This document shows, piece by piece, positions 1-9,018 of a DNA stretch of 64,000 nucleotides. The DNA comes from Hyphomicrobiales bacterium. Its GTDB lineage: Bacteria; Pseudomonadota; Alphaproteobacteria; Rhizobiales; Rhizobiaceae. The notes below the pieces were generated by a model, which worked only from the letters and a program-made list of their open reading frames with translations, had not been told where the DNA came from and did not search any database. The position numbers were made by a program, and so were the translations under genes. Position 1 is the first letter of the stretch. Every line of letters starts with the position of its first letter. The stretch covers positions 372,001 to 436,000 of the forward strand of contig UBJR01000007.1 in NCBI GenBank assembly GCA_900465675.1, in the 5' to 3' direction.

Positions 1-728
1 CGAACCACCTGAAGCTGTTGCTTCGCGATGACCTCGTCGTGGACGTCGGAAAGTCCGCCGAAGCGTTCCACTTGTTCCGTCAGCGGTGAATATGCCGGGT
101 TGTCGTAAATCTGCATCCAGCGGTAAGCCCCGTCCGCTTGCCGGATTCTCACCTTGAGGTTCGTAACTGTCCGATTGGCGACCGCGGCCGACACGGTCTC
201 GTTCAAGATGGGGATGTCGTCCGGATGGACGACGTCGTTGTAGCGTTGACCTTCCAGCACCGTCAACCGATCCAATCCCGTGACGGCCGTCCAGCTCGCA
301 TTTAGATACTCGATCTCGCCACGGGGGTTTGACCGCCAGAGCACGTACGGGACGGAATTCGCGAAAAGGTCGACTTCGGCACGACTGTGTTCGAGGTCCC
401 GCTGGGTCGCCTCGAGCCGCTTCCTGCTGACAAGCAAAGCCGCCGTAACACCTATCGCGATGCACGCAAACACGCCTCTTAGAGCGCTTGCTGCCGTCGG
501 GGTATGGAAATGGGCGATAATCCAGGCCAAGACAGTCAAAGTCCCGCAGCCGTACGCAGCCCACTTGACCTCCCTACTGCTACCGACCGCAGACACAAGT
601 ACAAGTGCCGCCAGGTACAGGATTGCCACAGAGGACTCGTATTCCGTTATACTGTCGATCCAGAAAACAAGTGCAGTCAGAGCGGCTGCCGATGCCAGGA
701 AGAGAGGTCTTCGTATCCGTTCAGTCAT
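1..728 (-). CDS. Membrane-anchored PAS-domain sensor protein (partial, C-terminus beyond left edge)
   Basis: This minus-strand frame is open from an ATG at 728 to the window edge, so the C-terminus is missing. The first 110 or so residues hold three to four hydrophobic stretches (for example ALTALVFWI, VAILYLAALVLVSAVG and CIAIGVTAALLVS), giving an N-terminal membrane sensor. A short helix (KRLEATQRDLEHSRAE) leads into a PAS fold with FANSVPYVLWRSNP, YLNASWTAVTG, VVHPDDIP and the PAC-like YRWMQIYDNP. An in-frame TGA lies upstream of the ATG, which limits the start. Output is unknown; a histidine kinase or a diguanylate cyclase domain would be usual after such a module. The PAS call is firm and the output type is not known. 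Confidence 0.8.
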   Translation of the reverse strand, partial: MTERIRRPLFLASAAALTALVFWIDSITEYESSVAILYLAALVLVSAVGSSREVKWAAYGCGTLTVLAWIIAHFHTPTAASALRGVFACIAIGVTAALLVSRKRLEATQRDLEHSRAEVDLFANSVPYVLWRSNPRGEIEYLNASWTAVTGLDRLTVLEGQRYNDVVHPDDIPILNETVSAAVANRTVTNLKVRIRQADGAYRWMQIYDNPAYSPLTEQVERFGGLSDVHDEVIAKQQLQVV

Positions 729-1114
729 GCCGCCCAAGCCCTCGTACAGTCGGCCGTCCCAATCGCCGTCCCCATGAACATGAGTATCTTCTTCTCACGC
801 CATTGTCGCTAGGCATTGAGTCTCGCCGGGGCGACGAACGGGCGTTTGTCACACTTTGTGGTCAAGGGCGGGCAGGGGGATGGCGAGCCGTGAAGCCGTC
901 AGCAGACTTTCGCCGAAGCCGCTGTCTGCCGCAACGCTATTGCGGCCGGCGCACCGTCCCGAGTGGAAAGCGGCTGCTTCCGGCAAGATGAAACGTGGCC
1001 TGGATAGAACGGCTCGATCATCCAAGAAATCAGACCCGATACCCCTCAGTCTTGGTGATCCCGGACGTCTGGCGCTACCGCTTGCTACATCCGGCAGCAC
1101 TGAAGGATATATCC
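729..1114. other. Intergenic region between PAS sensor and dps
   Basis: Divergent promoter region of about 390 bases. Several short overlapping frames cross it on both strands, but none has a convincing ribosome site or a recognisable motif. I see no RNA gene and no clear promoter element. Confidence 0.4.
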
Positions 1115-1630
1115 ATGGACCAGGCTTCCGCTTCGACCCTACGAAATGCTTCGTTGAAAACCCCGACCGACCTCGGTCAAAACGCACGCAACGACATCTC
1201 CGGCGCGCTCACCGCTTTGCTCGCAGACGTGTTTGCGCTCTACGTTAAGACCAAGAATTTTCACTGGCATCTCTCCGGGCCCCATTTTCGCGACTTCCAC
1301 CTGATGTTGGATGATCAAGCCGATCAGCTGATCGGCATGACGGATGCGGTCGCCGAACGTGTCCGGAAGGTCGGCGGCACGACTCTGCGGTCTGTCGGCC
1401 ATATTGCGCGCGTGCAGCGACTGCTCGACAACGATGCGGATTTCGTTGCCGCCGACGACATGCTCGCGGAGCTCAAGAGCGACAACGAACAGCTGATCGG
1501 GATCATGAGGCAGGTCCACGAACTGACCTCTGAGCACGGCGACGTCGCCACAACCAGTCTTCTCGAAAACTGGGTGGACGAAGCCGAGGGGCGCGTGTGG
1601 TTCCTGTTCGAATCGAACCGGAAAAGCTGA
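1115..1630 (+). CDS. dps: Dps-family DNA-protection / mini-ferritin protein
   Basis: This is a 171-residue ferritin-like protein of the Dps family, which forms a dodecamer that oxidises ferrous iron with peroxide and often shields DNA in starvation. The Dps signature is intact: a helix with KTKNFHWHLSGPHF, then DFHLMLDDQADQL and DAVAERVRKVGG, supplying the His/Asp/Glu ligands of the inter-subunit ferroxidase site. I choose the ATG at 1115 because GAAGGA sits seven bases upstream. The frame stays open to 995, but the added residues do not resemble Dps. It is monocistronic and convergent with the large regulator gene whose stop lies 17 bases beyond. Cytoplasmic; it fits the peroxide-defence theme shared with the catalase at 15.4 kb. 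Confidence 0.95.
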   Translation: MDQASASTLRNASLKTPTDLGQNARNDISGALTALLADVFALYVKTKNFHWHLSGPHFRDFHLMLDDQADQLIGMTDAVAERVRKVGGTTLRSVGHIARVQRLLDNDADFVAADDMLAELKSDNEQLIGIMRQVHELTSEHGDVATTSLLENWVDEAEGRVWFLFESNRKS

Positions 1631-1647
1631 TCCTTCTGGAGCCGCGG

Positions 1648-4383
1648 CTAGAGAAGTGATCTGGCGTAAGCCACATCGGCGATGTCCTCCCGGAACTCCA
1701 CCGCGTCCAAGGCCTTGAGGAGCAGGCTTCTCGAGGCACTTTGGCGGTCCGGTGGGGAGTGCCGATGAAGACTGGTTGCGCACCTCAAGGCAAAGGTCCT
1801 TGCGGCCTGCTCCATTGCCAGATCATGAGCCGTCTGAAGGAGCCCGCGCCCGTAATCTGGCGAAATGGACATTCCCAACTCGCCACGCAGCCTCAAGACT
1901 TCCGCTCCGCACCACGTGCCTTCCGGTACGATCCGCTCGAGGAGTTCGGTGCTGGCGAGACGACCGCCGATGACGAGGCAGTTTTCGAGAGGCGTGCCAC
2001 CCAGACGGGATACCGTTCGCTGGAATGCAGCCGAGTCGTTTTGCGCTGTCGCGGCGACGACCTCTTCGTAAGCCTGTCCCCAAGCTTTCCATCTGAGAAG
2101 GGAGTGCCTGGTCGATGTCTCGCGGAGCATTTCCAGTAATCTTGCTCCAAGGCCGGCATCGCCGATGCCGAGCGCGGTCGGGCACGCGGAGGCCGCCAGA
2201 TAAAGACATGTGGAAATGGCGTGATCTTTCTCCAAGACCTCCTTCAGGGCATCACGAAGAGCGGTCTCGGCTGCTGAGTAACGCCCTTGTATCCATAGCG
2301 TTTTGACCATCACGGAAAAGGCGCTGATGCGGATGTCGAAATAGCTTGCGCTATTTGGCGGAGCTTTCGAGGCCTCCCTCGTCGGTAAGAGTGCTACTCG
2401 AGCATGCTCCATGGCGCTGTCGAAGTTGCCAATGTAGTGATAGTTGTGGTTCAGAAAATGGCTTCTTGCCTGTGGAGGCATTTGATCGAACTCTTTATCG
2501 AAACGATGAACGAGGTCGAGTGCCTTCTGGTAGTTGCCGTTTGACGTATGGATAGCCGCTGCGCCGGCTATGGCCCGCATCAACGTTGCGATATCACGCG
2601 CGTCGGCGGCGAGGCTCAAAACCCGCTCATACTGATCGATAACCTCCCGATTTCGTTCGAAGGTCTTCGAATGGTAAAGCGCAACGCCGTATAGCATCCG
2701 AAGCTTCATCTCGAGGCCCGGATCACTGAAACCTCTTGCTTCGAATAGCTTCAAAGCCCGCTCGGATATCGCGTGCTGTTCCCCGACCAGGCCAAATTGA
2801 ATCCAAAGCATGTCGGATTCCGCGGCGAGCGCTAGACCGAGGTCCTCGTCGCTATCCTCTCCAAGAGTCCACAGGAGAGCGGAACGCAAGTCGTTGACGA
2901 GCTCGCCATAGCTAGAGCGCCACTTTGCTGGATCGAGCCGGTTCCATTCATCGTGGGCGAAGGAGAGGCGTTGTAGGCAGTATCGCGCATGCGCGAGCCT
3001 GCAAGATCTGAAAAGCTGCGATTCAAAAAGCTTCTCACGAGCATAGTCCCTCGTCGTCAAGAGCAGTCTGAAGCTCCCTCCACGCTGAGTGACGACCAAA
3101 AGCGACTTTAAAAACAGCCCGTCGAACGCCTCATGGAATGTATCCGGATCGTCTGCCTTCTCCGATACGGCAAATGCGGCGTCGGTTGAAAACGTGCCGG
3201 CAAAGACCGAGAGGCGCAAAAGCAGCTCCCTTTCTTCATCCGACAGGGTGAGGTAGCTCCAGTCTAATGTCGCTTGCATTGTCTGTTGGCGGGGCGGCGC
3301 GGTTCGGCGGCCGCGCCTCAAAAATGCCGTAGGCTCGGAAACCGATCGGTGAAGGGTTGGAAGACCCATTTCAAAAAGGCGGGCAGCGGCGAGTTCGATA
3401 GCCAACGGTATCCCGTCCAGATCGCGAACTATATCTGCGACGAAGCTGAGGTTCGTCTCCCCCGATAGATCAACACTATCGCCGGATAGAGCGGCCAGCG
3501 AGGCAAACAGTTCCATGGCTGGAAAAGTGCTGACGTCCGAAACCTTCTCTCCGATGATAGGGAACGCTAGCGGCGTGACCTGTCTTACCTTTTCCATAGA
3601 GGTTCGTAGTGGCTCACGTGTGGTCGCCAGGATTTGAGTAGTCGGGGATTGGCGAAGTATCGCTTCCGCAGAACCCGCGGCAGCATCGACGACACGTTCG
3701 CACCCGTCCAAGAACAGGAGTGTTTCTCGTTTTGAAAGCTCGACGATGATGCCGGGAAGTACGTCATTCCCGAAGGCACTAAGACCAAGCTGCGTTGCAA
3801 GCGTTGGCAGAAGAACCTCTCCCTCGGCGAGTGTCGTGAGGTCGAGGAATACAACGCGTTTTCTCTCTGCAACGGCATTCGCACAGGAAACGGCGATCGC
3901 AGTTTTTCCGATGCCCCCGGGACCGGTTAGCGTCAGAAGGCGTGTCGAACCGAGCAGCTCGAGGGTTGATCGGATATAGTCGTTCCTGCCGATCAAGCTC
4001 TTCGGCATGCGGGGCAGGCTGCCTACCAGATGCGGGGCAACAGGCGAGACTGGTTCCGTTAAGACCTCGTCCCGCGAGACCTGTCGTACGCTTCCCGCAA
4101 AAATATATCCTCGACCGGGTATCGTTTCGATCAGGTGTCTTGCGTCATCTCCCAAGGCTTTCCTAAGGGCGACCAAGTGTACCCGAAGCGCACCCTCATC
4201 AACATTGGTTGTAGGCCAAACGAGAGCGATCAACTCTTCCTTGGTCACGATCACTCCAGCCCTGGACACGAGTGCCGAGAGAATGTCGAACGCTCTGCCT
4301 CCTAGCCGCAAGGGAAGGCCGTGCTCGGTCAATCGCCTTTGCTCGATATCTATTTCGTAATCTTCGAATTTTAGGAGGGACAT
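1648..4383 (-). CDS. Winged-helix / NB-ARC-type ATPase transcriptional regulator with TPR-like C-terminus
   Basis: This 911-residue regulator has an OmpR/CadC-type winged-helix DNA-binding domain at residues 1-98 (GRAFDILSALVSRAGVIVTK, LRVHLVALRKALGD and the wing IPGRGYIF). A STAND-like ATPase follows, with Walker A GPGGIGKT near 153-160, a second acidic strand TLLFLDGCERVVDA near 218 and ATTREPLR as sensor. From about residue 450 the protein is helical and repeat-rich, as in TPR ligand-sensing regions. Unlike classical OmpR proteins it has no receiver domain. Such proteins are thought to be switched by ATP and ligand binding. The ATG follows GAGG by about nine bases. It is a paralogue of the 495-residue protein at 5973-7460, which lacks the repeat region. 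The target genes are unknown. Confidence 0.85.
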   Translation of the reverse strand: MSLLKFEDYEIDIEQRRLTEHGLPLRLGGRAFDILSALVSRAGVIVTKEELIALVWPTTNVDEGALRVHLVALRKALGDDARHLIETIPGRGYIFAGSVRQVSRDEVLTEPVSPVAPHLVGSLPRMPKSLIGRNDYIRSTLELLGSTRLLTLTGPGGIGKTAIAVSCANAVAERKRVVFLDLTTLAEGEVLLPTLATQLGLSAFGNDVLPGIIVELSKRETLLFLDGCERVVDAAAGSAEAILRQSPTTQILATTREPLRTSMEKVRQVTPLAFPIIGEKVSDVSTFPAMELFASLAALSGDSVDLSGETNLSFVADIVRDLDGIPLAIELAAARLFEMGLPTLHRSVSEPTAFLRRGRRTAPPRQQTMQATLDWSYLTLSDEERELLLRLSVFAGTFSTDAAFAVSEKADDPDTFHEAFDGLFLKSLLVVTQRGGSFRLLLTTRDYAREKLFESQLFRSCRLAHARYCLQRLSFAHDEWNRLDPAKWRSSYGELVNDLRSALLWTLGEDSDEDLGLALAAESDMLWIQFGLVGEQHAISERALKLFEARGFSDPGLEMKLRMLYGVALYHSKTFERNREVIDQYERVLSLAADARDIATLMRAIAGAAAIHTSNGNYQKALDLVHRFDKEFDQMPPQARSHFLNHNYHYIGNFDSAMEHARVALLPTREASKAPPNSASYFDIRISAFSVMVKTLWIQGRYSAAETALRDALKEVLEKDHAISTCLYLAASACPTALGIGDAGLGARLLEMLRETSTRHSLLRWKAWGQAYEEVVAATAQNDSAAFQRTVSRLGGTPLENCLVIGGRLASTELLERIVPEGTWCGAEVLRLRGELGMSISPDYGRGLLQTAHDLAMEQAARTFALRCATSLHRHSPPDRQSASRSLLLKALDAVEFREDIADVAYARSLL

Positions 4384-4717
4384 GTCAGATGACCTCGCGG
4401 ATCAGTCGCTACTGTGCACGACCGAACGTCTTGCAGCGGCTGCCAGTGTCGTTTTTGCCATTGCTCTCTATCCTTTCGCCCAGCGCAACGATGCGTCGTA
4501 ATCAAGCGCCTTCCGACGGCCGGCGCTGAGAGCAGGTGCACCGCGTCCAACCTATTCGTGTGCGTCAAGGGACACTGCTAGACGGTGGGCAGCTAAATGA
4601 CCTGAAATCTCGACTAATATTCGCCGAAAGCGCCAGCTAACGCATGTGATTTGTTGTTAAATTTGAGTTGTTTGACGCAAACATGTGATCCAAATCGTCT
4701 GACCGCCGTACCGCACG

Positions 4718-4742
4718 GGAACCTGTTTATTGCCGGTACGTT
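4718..4742 (+). promoter_or_regulatory. EcfG/RpoE2-like general-stress promoter
   Basis: GGAAC at 4718-4722 is followed after 16 bases by CGTT at 4739-4742. This matches the known rhizobial EcfG/RpoE2 pattern (GGAAC, 16-17 bases, CGTT). It points at the receiver gene starting at 4805. The rest of the 420-base gap 4384-4804 holds no gene that I can support. Confidence 0.6.
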
Positions 4743-4804
4743 ATCGAAGGAATACATGCGCGCCGTCATAACGGGCCGATGAAATACGAAAAAAGGCACG
4801 AGTC

Positions 4805-5200
4805 TTGACGGCATTCGCTCTTATATCCGTAATCGACGACGTTCCCAGTGTCTGTGCCGCCATCGATGACCTTCTTAAAAGCGGTGGCTACACGACGAAC
4901 GTGTTTTGTACGGCTGAGGACTTCCTTTGCTCCTCGGCTCTTTGGGAAAGCGATTGCGTGATAAGTGATGTCGAGATGCCAGGGAAAGGATGCGTCGAAC
5001 TTTTGCGCTTTTTGCGCTCGAACAGAATAAAAACGCCGCTAATCGTAATGTCTGCACGGAGAAATGTATCGATCCTCGGCGAGTCGGAGAATTTGGGAGC
5101 GTTTGCCTTTGTCGAGAAGCCTTTCTCGCCCGTACGTTTTCTTGATCTTGTTAATTTGGCGGTGCGGCAAACCTCCAAGTATCGGCAAATGACAGGCTAA
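4805..5200 (+). CDS. Single-domain response regulator (FixJ-type receiver)
   Basis: A 131-residue stand-alone receiver domain. ISVIDDVPSVCAAIDDLL supplies the acidic pair, CVISDVEMPG holds the phospho-acceptor aspartate, VMSAR the switch residue, and VEKPF the conserved lysine. There is no output domain. It resembles the receivers of FixJ-family regulators, so it may compete for or relay phosphate from a hybrid kinase. The start is TTG at 4805 with AAGG eight bases upstream; both nearby ATGs are out of frame or closed by stops. An EcfG-like promoter lies 62 bases upstream, which suggests general-stress control. Confidence 0.8.
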   Translation: MTAFALISVIDDVPSVCAAIDDLLKSGGYTTNVFCTAEDFLCSSALWESDCVISDVEMPGKGCVELLRFLRSNRIKTPLIVMSARRNVSILGESENLGAFAFVEKPFSPVRFLDLVNLAVRQTSKYRQMTG

Positions 5201-5328
5201 AGGCTCACTTGAGCCATTTCCCACTCATCGATGGGTTTTGCAGAATTGCAACGGCAGATTTCCCGCGCTAAATCTTTGTCTTGGCGGCAATATCAAAGCT
5301 TAGGCCGCCGAGAGTAAAGGAATGTCCG

Positions 5329-5976
5329 GTGGAAGAAAGTCCGTCATCACAGCCACTCATTCGCATAGTCGATGACGACCGTTCAGTGCGCGTAGCACTT
5401 GTCGACCTCTTCAAGTCGATTGATCTAGAGGCGATCGCATACGAGTCTCCCCGAGCTCTGCTTGACGCCGACAATCTCGATACGCCCGGATGCATCGTCC
5501 TCGATGTTCGATTTTCAGGCGCTAGCGGGCTGGATTTCCAGTCAGAACTTCAAAGCGCAGGCAATCGGATGCCCATAATTGTCGTGACGGGACACGGGGA
5601 CATTCCGATGACTGTGAGGGCAATGAAAGCCGGAGCTATGGACTTTCTGACCAAGCCGTTCAGGGAACAGGACCTGATCGACGCGGTGACCGGAGCGATC
5701 AAGCGAGACGAAGTGATACGGACGCAGTCCCAATCCCGTTCAGACGTGGAGAAGCTCAGGGAGTCCCTGACGCCGAGGGAGGTCGAGGTGATGCATGCGG
5801 TTGTGAACGGCTACATGAACAAGCAGATCGCCGGCCAGCTAGGTATCAGCATGGTAACCGTGAAGCTTCATCGATCAAATCTGATGAAGAAAATGCGTGC
5901 CCGATCCGTTGCCGATTTGGTGAAGAAGGCCGAACTTCTCACCCAGGACCAATCATTTCTCCAAGGGGATAGCTAG
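5329..5976 (+). CDS. FixJ-family two-component response regulator (receiver + LuxR HTH)
   Basis: Two domains are visible. The receiver has RIVDDDRSVRVALVDLF, the phospho-acceptor in CIVLDVRFSG, VVTGHGD and the lysine in FLTKPF. The LuxR-type helix-turn-helix has LTPREVEVMHAVVNGYMNKQ and MVTVKLHRSNLMKKM. This is the FixJ/NodW layout, and about 215 residues is normal for it. I prefer GTG at 5329, with AAAGGA seven bases upstream; the frame remains open to TTG 5281. No cognate kinase is adjacent, so the partner is unknown. Its stop codon overlaps the stop of the converging regulator at 5973 in a shared CTAG. Confidence 0.9.
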   Translation: MEESPSSQPLIRIVDDDRSVRVALVDLFKSIDLEAIAYESPRALLDADNLDTPGCIVLDVRFSGASGLDFQSELQSAGNRMPIIVVTGHGDIPMTVRAMKAGAMDFLTKPFREQDLIDAVTGAIKRDEVIRTQSQSRSDVEKLRESLTPREVEVMHAVVNGYMNKQIAGQLGISMVTVKLHRSNLMKKMRARSVADLVKKAELLTQDQSFLQGDS

Positions 5977-7460
5977 GCTGCCCGGACGGCCTTGGTGAAC
6001 GAGCGTGGTTCACTTGTGGTGGGAAAGAATGGCGACTGGGGATGTCGATAATCGAGTCCCCTGGCGACAGAGTTCGTATCTGTCGAGAACTGCATGGTCG
6101 CCGGCGTAAGCTGTGCTTGCTTCTCCAGAGCATACTCGCGGATCAGTTTTGGAAGCGCATAAGTCCCGTCGCGCTGCTCGCCTTCGATGAGAGATTTGAC
6201 GACAAGGCCGTTGAACGCTTCCTCGAAGTCCGACCGTGCGAACTCGAAACTATACTGCGCGCGCGCGGTATCTTTTGTGAAGTCTTCATCGAACTCGGAA
6301 AGCAACCCGAGAAGCGACTGCATATTTTTGTCGAGGAGATTGTAGCTCCAGTCGATGTTCGCGCGCAATGTCTGCTGGCGTGGATGCGAGGTCCGATTTC
6401 CGCGACGTAGTGTCCTCAACGGTCGATCAAGCGATATCACCAGGTTCTCGAGGCCAAGGTCTGCGACGCGAGACGCAGCCAGCTCGATGGCAAGAGGATT
6501 GCCGTCCGTCTTACGGACAACTTCGGCCGCAAGTTCGATTCCCCGTGGATCGTCGATCGCATATTCCTCGGCGACCATAGAAACGCGCTCTGCGAACAAC
6601 TCGACGGCGCTGAATGTTGCCAAGTCATTTATTCTGTCATGGGCGGTTGGGACGGTAAGCGCCGGCAAGCGAAGGACCTTTTCATCAATGATCCCGAGAG
6701 GTTCGCGGCTTGTCGTTAGAATGACGAGGTTTGGGAGACTGTCTGAAATGGATTCCACGATCAGCGCAACGCGGTCAATGGACCAGTCGCATCCATCGAG
6801 AACCAATAGACCGGATTTCTCGCCGAAGCTCTCTACCGCAAGCCGGAGCGTATCTGACGTCAGGCATTGCACCGTCAGAGCCTCGGCGATTGGCGTGGAA
6901 AGAGCGCTTGTCTGCTCCGCAACATCTACGAATTGAACGCTATCATATGCTTCCTGGACGAGGCGGGCCATCTGGAGGGCCACCACGGTCTTGCCGATAC
7001 CTCCCGGTCCCACGATTGTCGTGATGCCGGGTCTCATCTCGTCGGCCCATTTCGAAGTCAGCTCATCGCGTCCGACTAGCCGTGCGCAGGCGTTCGGAAG
7101 GCTATCCACTCGAGGCGCTGGCAGTGCTGGGGCGGCGGTGCGGTGGACTTCCAGCTTTGTGACGGGAACCGTGAAAGTGTAGCCTCTTCCAGCCACATTT
7201 TCGACCATGCTGTAAGGATTGCCACCGTCAAGTGCCTTGCGAAGGGCTACGATGTTCACACGCAGGGAGCTTTCCTCAACATGCGTTTCGGGCCAAGCTG
7301 CCTCCATCAGGTCCGCCTTTGAAAGGATTTCGCCCTGTCTGGAGGCCAAAGCAATCAACATATCGAACGCACGTGAGCCTATGCGGACGTCGCAACCGGA
7401 TCGTCTGAGGCTCCGGGCTGGTATATCCATTTCGAAATCGTCAAACCGCAGTATCGTCAT
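5973..7460 (-). CDS. Winged-helix / NB-ARC-type ATPase transcriptional regulator, short form
   Basis: A 495-residue paralogue of the regulator at 1648-4383. Residues 1-100 form an OmpR-like winged helix (GSRAFDMLIALASRQGEILS, LRVNIVALRKALDGG, VAGRGYTF). The ATPase follows with Walker A GPGGIGKT near 150, LLVLDGCDW and LTTSREPLG. The shared RQQT..DWSY motif is present near 390, after which only a short tail remains, so the helical sensor region of the longer paralogue is missing. It could be a natural short form or a truncation. I choose ATG 7460 (AGGTGG just upstream; the protein then begins exactly like its paralogue) over the in-frame upstream extension to 7556. Two palindromes and a shared motif lie 120-170 bases upstream. 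Confidence 0.83.
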   Translation of the reverse strand: MTILRFDDFEMDIPARSLRRSGCDVRIGSRAFDMLIALASRQGEILSKADLMEAAWPETHVEESSLRVNIVALRKALDGGNPYSMVENVAGRGYTFTVPVTKLEVHRTAAPALPAPRVDSLPNACARLVGRDELTSKWADEMRPGITTIVGPGGIGKTVVALQMARLVQEAYDSVQFVDVAEQTSALSTPIAEALTVQCLTSDTLRLAVESFGEKSGLLVLDGCDWSIDRVALIVESISDSLPNLVILTTSREPLGIIDEKVLRLPALTVPTAHDRINDLATFSAVELFAERVSMVAEEYAIDDPRGIELAAEVVRKTDGNPLAIELAASRVADLGLENLVISLDRPLRTLRRGNRTSHPRQQTLRANIDWSYNLLDKNMQSLLGLLSEFDEDFTKDTARAQYSFEFARSDFEEAFNGLVVKSLIEGEQRDGTYALPKLIREYALEKQAQLTPATMQFSTDTNSVARGLDYRHPQSPFFPTTSEPRSFTKAVRAA

Positions 7461-7582
7461 CGTCCACCTGCGCTCACGTTGGGATCGATCAGCGCCAGCT
7501 TGCGGCTGCGATCCGAGGTAAAGAACCGAGGACAACGCCTGAGAAGCTCGCCCCATGCAATCGATATAGGACTGGTGGATGG

Positions 7583-7611
7583 GTACAATTGTACTGTTGG
7601 TTGGGCCAACC
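7583..7611. promoter_or_regulatory. Two adjacent perfect palindromes upstream of the short ATPase regulator
   Basis: GTACAATTGTAC at 7583-7594 is a perfect 12-base palindrome. GGTTGG-G-CCAACC at 7599-7611 is a perfect inverted repeat with a one-base centre. They sit 120-150 bases before the ATG at 7460 and look like operator sites. The protein that binds them is unknown; autoregulation by the neighbouring winged-helix protein is a guess. Confidence 0.5.
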
Positions 7612-7630
7612 TATCCCTAGAGACAGGTAA
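7611..7630. repeat. Shared CTATNCCTAGAG..AGGT motif, copy 1
   Basis: CTATCCCTAGAGACAGGTAA matches 15 of the first 18 bases of the site at 11291-11310. Both sites lie 140-150 bases upstream of a minus-strand start codon (here the one at 7460). The CTAG core is rare in bacterial genomes. It is probably a regulator site, by inference. Confidence 0.45.
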
Positions 7631-7740
7631 CGATGACAGGCGCGGCCGCGACGGTCGGGGCGCGATCACATTTTGAGAGACCGCATCTGGAAACGCTGTC
7701 TCGCCTGTTGCCGACGGCGGATCGGGGGTCTCAAAGAGGA

Positions 7741-7953
7741 TTACGCGGTTGGCGAAAGACCAGCGCTTTGAGTGTCCGGATTATGATCACTGTAACGAAT
7801 TTGAGAACGCCGCTCCAAGACGACCGCCGATAATTCGACGGCGATGTCTTCCAATAGCTTCGCAAACGAGCGTCGGTCGACGCCATCCGCGGCATTGACC
7901 ATTTCGATCAAATCGTCAGCGATCGCTTCCTGCATTGTCAGGTCTTTGCTCAT
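7741..7953 (-). CDS. Small conserved hypothetical protein (70 aa)
   Basis: A 70-residue, mostly helical, acidic protein that begins MSKDLTMQEAIADD and contains ADGVDRRSFAKLLEDIA. The ATG at 7953 has GGAG six bases upstream. The frame stays open to 8277, but that extension is arginine- and proline-rich and not protein-like. A frameshifted copy of the same gene lies at 22251-22426 with the same ADGV..RSFA.LLE core, so this is a real, duplicated small gene family. No signal peptide or membrane segment is visible, and its function is unknown. Confidence 0.7.
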   Translation of the reverse strand: MSKDLTMQEAIADDLIEMVNAADGVDRRSFAKLLEDIAVELSAVVLERRSQIRYSDHNPDTQSAGLSPTA

Positions 7954-8273
7954 GATGCGCTCCGTTAAGCAGGAACCGCGGACAGCTGATCTGAAAAAAG
8001 CCTGACAGGACTTGGGTCTGACTGACAGAACCCGCAGACTTCGATTTTGAGGCAGATGTGGCCGGGTGCCCAAATAGGCTTGTGGTTCAGTTCGAACTTG
8101 GCAGGGAAGGGAGGTTTCTGTTTGGTCGACCCCTCCGCCGGGTTGCTCCTGTATTCTCTCCGACTTGTCGCAGGCAGCTCTAACCGGTCGTTGTAATATT
8201 GGATCGTGTCGCGTCACGGAGGCCTGACGGTCGTCCCGGCAAGCGGCTGCGTCGCCAAGGCGGAGTCTTTCGT
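7954..8273. other. Intergenic, no supported gene
   Basis: About 320 bases between two minus-strand genes. It is crossed by the non-conserved upstream extension of the 70-residue ORF. I see no promoter, terminator or RNA gene that I can support. Confidence 0.4.
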
Positions 8274-8993
8274 TCACGTTAGCACGATGTCGGAGAGATC
8301 GATCGAGACGACGAGAGGCTCTGTCATCGCATGGCCATCCGGCTGTCTCGGGAAAATGCGACGGTGCGTTGGGATCTTGATGCCCTGAACATCCGTGTAT
8401 CCGCTGATGTAGTGCGCTCCCGGAGTTCCGCCGGTGATCTCAACGTCATAGTCATGCCGCTTGAGAAGGCCCGCGTCGTCAAAGTAGATCGTCTGCACCG
8501 CGCTGTGGCTGACGATCTCGGGTGGGAATGTGATCTTGAGCCTGTGCCACGTTTCGCCGTTCTCGGTCCAATCCGAAAGTTCTTCGGTCACAACGCCCTC
8601 ACGGGCGAGCAGGAACGGCATGTTCAGGTAGGTCCACATTGCGCAGCCTGCGAAGTAGGCGAGCTGCAGCTCGTTCCACGGCGTCTCAAGCGTATGTCCG
8701 GTGAATGACGAGCGCGGGTCTTTGAGTTCCTCGACAACTTTGCCCTGGGCGTTGCTGAGGGTCACCTTGTTGGGCTCGAAGCTCGACGTCTTTGCCTCGG
8801 GGCCAAACGGTGAGTGCGAGGCCCATTCCCTCAAGAGGTCAACGGTTACGCTGGCTTCCGAGAGAGTTGCGGGATGTCCCTTGATGGACCACAAGGCTCC
8901 ACCCTGATTGAGCCGCGCCCTTAGAAGCGAGAACTTCTTCCATTTTTCGAGGCCGCCATGAGCGTCGATGATCTTTCTGACAGGCGCGTTCAT
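8274..8993 (-). CDS. Conserved hypothetical protein, possible LolA/lipoprotein-carrier-like fold
   Basis: A 239-residue protein with no signal peptide. It begins APVRKIIDAHGGLEKWKK and alternates strands through LRARLNQGGALWSIKG, TWHRLKITFPPEI and IYFDDAGLLKRHDYDVEITG, ending in a HYISGYTDVQGIKIPTHRRI segment. Phrases such as IDAHGG..KW and FDDAGLL.R.DY are common in unclassified bacterial proteins related in fold to outer-membrane lipoprotein carriers. The assignment is by pattern only and no enzyme motif is seen. It lies alone between a small ORF and a TehA-like gene, with a possible 3' remnant of another gene just upstream. Confidence 0.7.
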   Translation of the reverse strand: MNAPVRKIIDAHGGLEKWKKFSLLRARLNQGGALWSIKGHPATLSEASVTVDLLREWASHSPFGPEAKTSSFEPNKVTLSNAQGKVVEELKDPRSSFTGHTLETPWNELQLAYFAGCAMWTYLNMPFLLAREGVVTEELSDWTENGETWHRLKITFPPEIVSHSAVQTIYFDDAGLLKRHDYDVEITGGTPGAHYISGYTDVQGIKIPTHRRIFPRQPDGHAMTEPLVVSIDLSDIVLT

Positions 8994-9018
8994 TTGATGA
9001 TCCTTTGAGTTGGGTTGA

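Noticed and set aside
1056..1061. TGATCC before dps as an RpoE-type -35
   Set aside because: No suitable -10 follows at 17-18 bases, and the hexamer also occurs by chance elsewhere.
1139..1783. Minus-strand frame overlapping dps
   Set aside because: Antisense to an intact Dps protein, with Arg/Pro-rich composition.
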